A stretch of DNA of 10,120 bases. Source: Collinsella aerofaciens (GTDB lineage: Bacteria > Actinomycetota > Coriobacteriia > Coriobacteriales > Coriobacteriaceae). The notes beneath the pieces were generated by a model. That model searched no databases, was not told the origin of the DNA, and saw only the letters and a program-made list of their open reading frames with translations. The translations under genes and the position numbers were made by a program. Every line of letters begins with the position of its first letter. The first letter of the stretch is position 1. This document shows positions 6,947 to 10,120 of the stretch, piece after piece. The stretch spans positions 1 to 10,120 of the forward strand of contig CAJMJM010000066.1 in assembly GCA_905213725.1 (NCBI GenBank). The letters are read 5' to 3'.

Positions 6947-7023
6947 GCCCTATTAGCTCAGGGGATTAGAGCGTCTGCCTCCGGAGCAGAAGGCCGTTGG
7001 TTCGAATCCAACATGGGGCACCA
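6947..7023 (+). tRNA. tRNA-Arg (anticodon CCG)
   Basis: A full cloverleaf of 77 nt. The acceptor GCCCTAT (6947-6953) pairs with ATGGGGC (7013-7019) with one G-U. The D stem is GCTC/GAGC, and the anticodon stem TCTGC/GCAGA encloses the loop CTCCGGA with anticodon CCG at 6981-6983. The variable loop is AGGCC, and the T stem GTTGG/CCAAC encloses TTCGAAT. The discriminator A and the CCA end (7021-7023) are encoded. It reads the Arg codon CGG. No integrase gene or duplicated 3' end is seen nearby, so nothing suggests use as an integration site here. Confidence 0.97.
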
Positions 7024-7034
7024 TCGAACGTAAG

Positions 7035-7068
7035 ACCGTCCAAACCTCGCATGGTCCGGACGGTTTTT
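7035..7068 (+). terminator. Intrinsic terminator after tRNA-Arg
   Basis: ACCGTCC (7035-7041) pairs with GGACGGT (7058-7064) over a 16-nt loop, followed by a T-run (7064-7068, then CTT). It lies 11 nt after the tRNA CCA end. It separates the tRNA from the P-type ATPase gene, whose start is only about 20 nt further on. Confidence 0.8.
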
Positions 7069-7084
7069 CTTATACCGACGCGAC

Positions 7085-9823
7085 GTGATGGGACGTGGTA
7101 TGGCAGCAACGGATATCGAGCGCGGACTCTCGACCGCCGAGGTCGAGGAGCGCATCGCCGCCGGTAAGATCAACCGCAACATGGAGCTCAAGACCAAGTC
7201 GGTCAAAGAGCTCATCATCGAGAACCTCTGCACGCTGTTCAATTTGATCAACGTGATCTTGTCGTTCCTGGTCATTTTGACCGGTTCGTTTAAGAACCTA
7301 ACGTTCCTGTTTGTGGTGTTCCTCAATACCGCTATTGGCGTCATCCAGTCCATGCGGTCCAAGAAGATGGTCGATAAGCTCACGCTGCTGACCTCTAAGA
7401 AGGCCATCGCGGTGCGCGACGGTGCCGAGGTGGAGCTCGACTTGGACCAGATCGTGCTCGACGACATCATCCGCCTGGGGCGCGGCGACCAGATTCCCGC
7501 TGACGCCGTGGTGGTTTCCGGCGAGGCGCTCGTGAACGAGAGCCTGCTGACGGGCGAGAGCGACCTTATTAAGAAGCAGCCCGGTTCCGAGCTCATGAGC
7601 GGCAGCTTTATCGACTCGGGCCTGCTGCGCGCCCGCGTGATCCATGTCGGCGCCGACAACTACGTGGCCAAAATTAATAACGAGGCCAAGTACGTCAAAA
7701 AGGTCAATTCCGAGATCATGAACGCGCTGAACGCCATCGTGCGCTTTGCGAGCATCATCATGATCCCGCTCGGTTTGGCGTTGTTTGCCTCGAGCGTGAG
7801 CGAGCTGTGGGATGCAGCGGGAACCCCGGGCGATAACGCGCTTTCGTGGTGCTTCTCCGAGCTGTTGGCTGGTCATGTGCCTTCGTCGGCGCTGCTGTCC
7901 ACGGTGGGCGCCCTGCTGGGCATGATCCCGCAAGGCCTGGTGCTGCTGACCTCGTCGGTGCTCGCCATCGCCACGGTGCGCCTGGCCCGCCGCAAGGTGC
8001 TGGCGCAGCAGCTCTACTGCATCGAGACGCTCGCTCGCGTCGATGTACTGTGCCTGGACAAGACGGGCACCATCACGTCGGGCCGCTTGGGGGTCGAGGG
8101 CAGCTTCCAGCTGCCTGTTGAGGTTGTGGGCTTTGGCGTGTATTCGGACGAGGCGGCTGTTCCCGTCGATACCACAGTGCTCGATTTTGCGCTGGCTAAC
8201 GTGGCACGTGCGACTTCGGCCGATGCCAACGAGACCTGCCAGGCGCTGCTCAACTATTACGCCGATCGCCCGGTCGAGGTGTCTGAGCCGCTGTCGGTCA
8301 TTCCGTTCTCGTCGTCTAAAAAATGGAGTGGCGCTTCGTTTGCGCAGGGCTCCTATGTGATGGGCGCCGCGCAGTTTGTGCTTTCGGAGCATGTGTTTTC
8401 GCAGGTCGAGAACCGTGTCGCCGAGCTTGCCGATACCTGCCGCGTGCTCGTGGTGGCGCGCGTGGACGGCTTTACACCCGATGGCGATATGGTGGGCGAG
8501 GCCGAGCCCGTGGGCTTTGTGACCATCCGCGACGAGATTCGTACCTCGGCGGCCGAGACCATCGGCTACTTTAACGAGCAGGGTGTGACCCTCAACGTGA
8601 TCAGTGGCGACGACCCGCGTACGGTGTCGTCGATCGCGCGCGTGGTGGGCGTGCCGGGGGCGGACGCTTATGTGGACGCCACGACGCTCGATACGCCTGC
8701 CAAGCTCGATGCCGCAGTGGACCGCTACCATGTCTTTGGTCGTGTGACCCCGCAGCAGAAGCGCGAGCTCGTGCAGGCGCTCAAGCGCCGCGAGCACACC
8801 GTGGCCATGACGGGCGACGGCGTCAACGATGTGCTGGCGCTCAAGGAAGCCGACTGCTCCGTCGCCATGGCGGCCGGCTCCGATGCCGCGCGTAATGTGG
8901 CCGAGATCGTACTCGTCGACAACGACTTTGCCTCGATGCCCGCCGTGGTGGCCGAGGGCCGTCGCTCCATCAACAACCTGCAGCGTTCGGCCTCGCTGTT
9001 CCTGACCAAGACGCTGTTCTCGATGGGGCTGGCGGCGCTGTGCATTGCGCTGCCGCCGTACCCCTTCGAGCCCATCCAGATGACACTCATTAACTTCTTC
9101 TGCATCGGCGCGCCGGGCTTTGTGTTGGGCCTGGAGCCCAACAATGCTAGTGTGAAGGGTGCGTTTTTGAGCAACGTACTCAAGCGTGCACTGCCGGCGT
9201 CGATTGCGGTCATTTTGGCTGCGGCGCTCGACATCTTTGTGGCGCGCGTGTTTGGCTTTAGCCAGCTCACGCTGTCTTCGATGTGCCTGCTTACGTCGTG
9301 CGCGGCGAGCGTCAGCCTAATCTGGCGCATCTCGCAGCCTCTCACGCCCTTACGTGTGGTGCTCTTTGTGTTTGTAGTCGCCGGCATCCTGGTGGGCGTT
9401 ATCGGATTCCCGGAGCTGCTGTCTATTGCCAACCTGTCGATGGGCCAGATGGTTATCTTGGCTGTTATCGTGGTCTTTACCTGCTCGGTGTTCTTTAAGC
9501 TCGCCACGATGATGGATTCGCTCAAGCCGCGTCGTCGTCATGCCGCAACTGGTTTTGGCCGCGGTGTGCACGTCCGCCTGGGTCGCGGTGGCGGCAAGGT
9601 GAGCTCGACGGGTTCGACGGCCGAGCGTTTTGCCAAGCGCGTCGCCGCCGACATGGCGCAGCGCCGCGAAGATCGCACCGCTCGCGAGGCCGAGGCCCGC
9701 GCACTCGAGGGCGTGGGCCAGGCCCAGCCCAAGAAAAAGAAGAGTACCGGAGCTAAGCGCTCTCGTGTGACCAAGTCCGCCCAAGGCATCAAAGTCTCGA
9801 TGCCAAGCAAAAAGAAGAAGTAA
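7085..9823 (+). CDS. P-type cation-transporting ATPase (CtpE-like, HAD-IC family) with basic C-terminal tail
   Basis: Membrane pump of the P2-like type, up to 912 residues. It has no N-terminal heavy-metal domain. Helices M1-M2 are at about 48-90, the actuator motif TGES at 156-159, M3-M4 at about 217-299 with IPQGL (281-285), and the phosphorylation motif DKTGT begins at Asp325. The nucleotide-domain KKWSG is at 412-416, the hinge TGDGVND at 576-582, and M5-M10 span about 636-808. Order and motifs resemble mycobacterial CtpE, implicated in Ca2+ uptake, but the usual M4 Glu is Gln283 and M6 has Asn670, Cys673 and Ile674, so the ion is uncertain. Residues 814-912 form a Lys/Arg-rich cytosolic tail ending in KKKK. 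Starts GTG 7085, ATG 7088 and ATG 7100 are all possible: only 7100 has a weak GGGA upstream, while a TATACC box at 7071-7076 could make 7085/7088 leaderless. Ends TAA. Confidence 0.9.
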   Translation: MMGRGMAATDIERGLSTAEVEERIAAGKINRNMELKTKSVKELIIENLCTLFNLINVILSFLVILTGSFKNLTFLFVVFLNTAIGVIQSMRSKKMVDKLTLLTSKKAIAVRDGAEVELDLDQIVLDDIIRLGRGDQIPADAVVVSGEALVNESLLTGESDLIKKQPGSELMSGSFIDSGLLRARVIHVGADNYVAKINNEAKYVKKVNSEIMNALNAIVRFASIIMIPLGLALFASSVSELWDAAGTPGDNALSWCFSELLAGHVPSSALLSTVGALLGMIPQGLVLLTSSVLAIATVRLARRKVLAQQLYCIETLARVDVLCLDKTGTITSGRLGVEGSFQLPVEVVGFGVYSDEAAVPVDTTVLDFALANVARATSADANETCQALLNYYADRPVEVSEPLSVIPFSSSKKWSGASFAQGSYVMGAAQFVLSEHVFSQVENRVAELADTCRVLVVARVDGFTPDGDMVGEAEPVGFVTIRDEIRTSAAETIGYFNEQGVTLNVISGDDPRTVSSIARVVGVPGADAYVDATTLDTPAKLDAAVDRYHVFGRVTPQQKRELVQALKRREHTVAMTGDGVNDVLALKEADCSVAMAAGSDAARNVAEIVLVDNDFASMPAVVAEGRRSINNLQRSASLFLTKTLFSMGLAALCIALPPYPFEPIQMTLINFFCIGAPGFVLGLEPNNASVKGAFLSNVLKRALPASIAVILAAALDIFVARVFGFSQLTLSSMCLLTSCAASVSLIWRISQPLTPLRVVLFVFVVAGILVGVIGFPELLSIANLSMGQMVILAVIVVFTCSVFFKLATMMDSLKPRRRHAATGFGRGVHVRLGRGGGKVSSTGSTAERFAKRVAADMAQRREDRTAREAEARALEGVGQAQPKKKKSTGAKRSRVTKSAQGIKVSMPSKKKK

Positions 9824-9877
9824 CTACGCGCCCTGCCGATGTTGAATTGGTGCCTTGCTCCTGTGGGGCCGTGGCGA

Positions 9878-9886
9878 TGTTATGCT
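9878..9886 (+). promoter_or_regulatory. Candidate extended -10 promoter for the zinc-ribbon gene
   Basis: TGTTATGCT is a TGN-TATGCT extended -10 element about 40 nt before the GTG start. The -35 region is poor; TTGCTC lies 20 nt away, which is too far. I see no terminator in the 9824-9926 gap, so read-through from the ATPase gene is also possible. Confidence 0.4.
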
Positions 9887-9926
9887 CTAACCTCGATTGT
9901 TTGAATTGCTTCGAAAAGAGGATGCC

Positions 9927-10120
9927 GTGATCTGCCCGCATTGCCTTAAGACTATCGAGGACGGCGCCTCGTTCTGCCCCTACTGCAACGCCTATGTGGG
10001 TCCGGGCGATGGTCCCGAGCACACCGAGTTCGTGTTCTGCGAGGGCTGCGGTGCCCGTCTTTCTCCGCATGATCGTACGTGCCCCAAATGCGGACGCCCC
10101 GCTCCGGGTATCCTCTCCGA
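9927..10120 (+). CDS. Double zinc-ribbon protein, 3' end outside window
   Basis: 64 codons are open to the right edge from the GTG at 9927, which has AAAAGAGG 5 nt upstream. An ATG at 9922 in another frame meets a stop at its third codon, supporting the GTG choice. Two CxxC-CxxC zinc ribbons are visible: C3, C6, C17, C20 and C38, C41, C52, C55 (CPHC...CPYC and CEGC...CPKC). This is the N-terminal layout of the zinc-ribbon/DZANK-type proteins, which often continue into a membrane or signalling domain; the rest is not in view. Zn2+ binding is well supported but its function is unknown. It follows the ATPase gene on the same strand after 103 nt, and no functional link can be claimed. Confidence 0.8.
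   Translation, partial: MICPHCLKTIEDGASFCPYCNAYVGPGDGPEHTEFVFCEGCGARLSPHDRTCPKCGRPAPGILS

Noticed and set aside
6947..7023. tRNA-Arg as an integration (att) site
   Set aside because: No integrase, no repeated tRNA 3' end and no foreign-looking cargo is seen; downstream genes share the base composition of the rest.
7298..8797. 499-codon open frame on the minus strand inside the P-type ATPase gene
   Set aside because: Composition is His/Arg/Ala-rich and matches no family; it is antisense to a gene with complete P-type ATPase motifs.

Overview
The window looks like chromosomal DNA of a high-GC Gram-positive bacterium. The gene content, the protein motif variants and a 37-nt inverted repeat point to a gut Coriobacteriia member such as Collinsella. 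That assignment is inferred from recall and no search was run.

Positions 1-6742, minus strand, hold a compact aromatic amino-acid operon read right to left: aroF (DAHP synthase with an N-terminal regulatory domain), tyrA (prephenate dehydrogenase), aroB, aroA, aroC and pheA (fused chorismate mutase/prephenate dehydratase, running off the left edge). The first five genes are separated by 36 nt or less or overlap, which suggests translational coupling. The enzymes cover entry into the shikimate pathway (aroF, aroB), its last two steps to chorismate (aroA, aroC) and both prephenate branches to Phe (pheA) and Tyr (tyrA). The middle steps (aroD/aroQ, aroE, aroK) are absent and may lie beyond the left edge. 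Gene order and motif variants resemble clostridial operons. A 127-bp nested inverted-repeat element (1106-1232) sits between aroC and pheA and accounts for the only large gap in the operon.

Positions 6743-6946 are a divergent control region. On the minus strand, a -10-like box lies 5 nt before the ATG of a possible 20-residue leader peptide. The leader ORF spans an intrinsic-terminator hairpin, and its TGA abuts the aroF ribosome binding site. This looks like an attenuation leader for the operon and is the most interesting item here. On the plus strand a near-consensus promoter drives tRNA-Arg(CCG) at 6947-7023, followed by a terminator.

Positions 7085-9823, plus strand, encode a ten-helix P-type cation ATPase with a long Lys/Arg-rich C-terminal tail. 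It lacks the canonical Ca2+-site carboxylates. After about 100 bp with an extended -10 promoter candidate, a double zinc-ribbon protein begins at 9927 (GTG start) and runs off the right edge.
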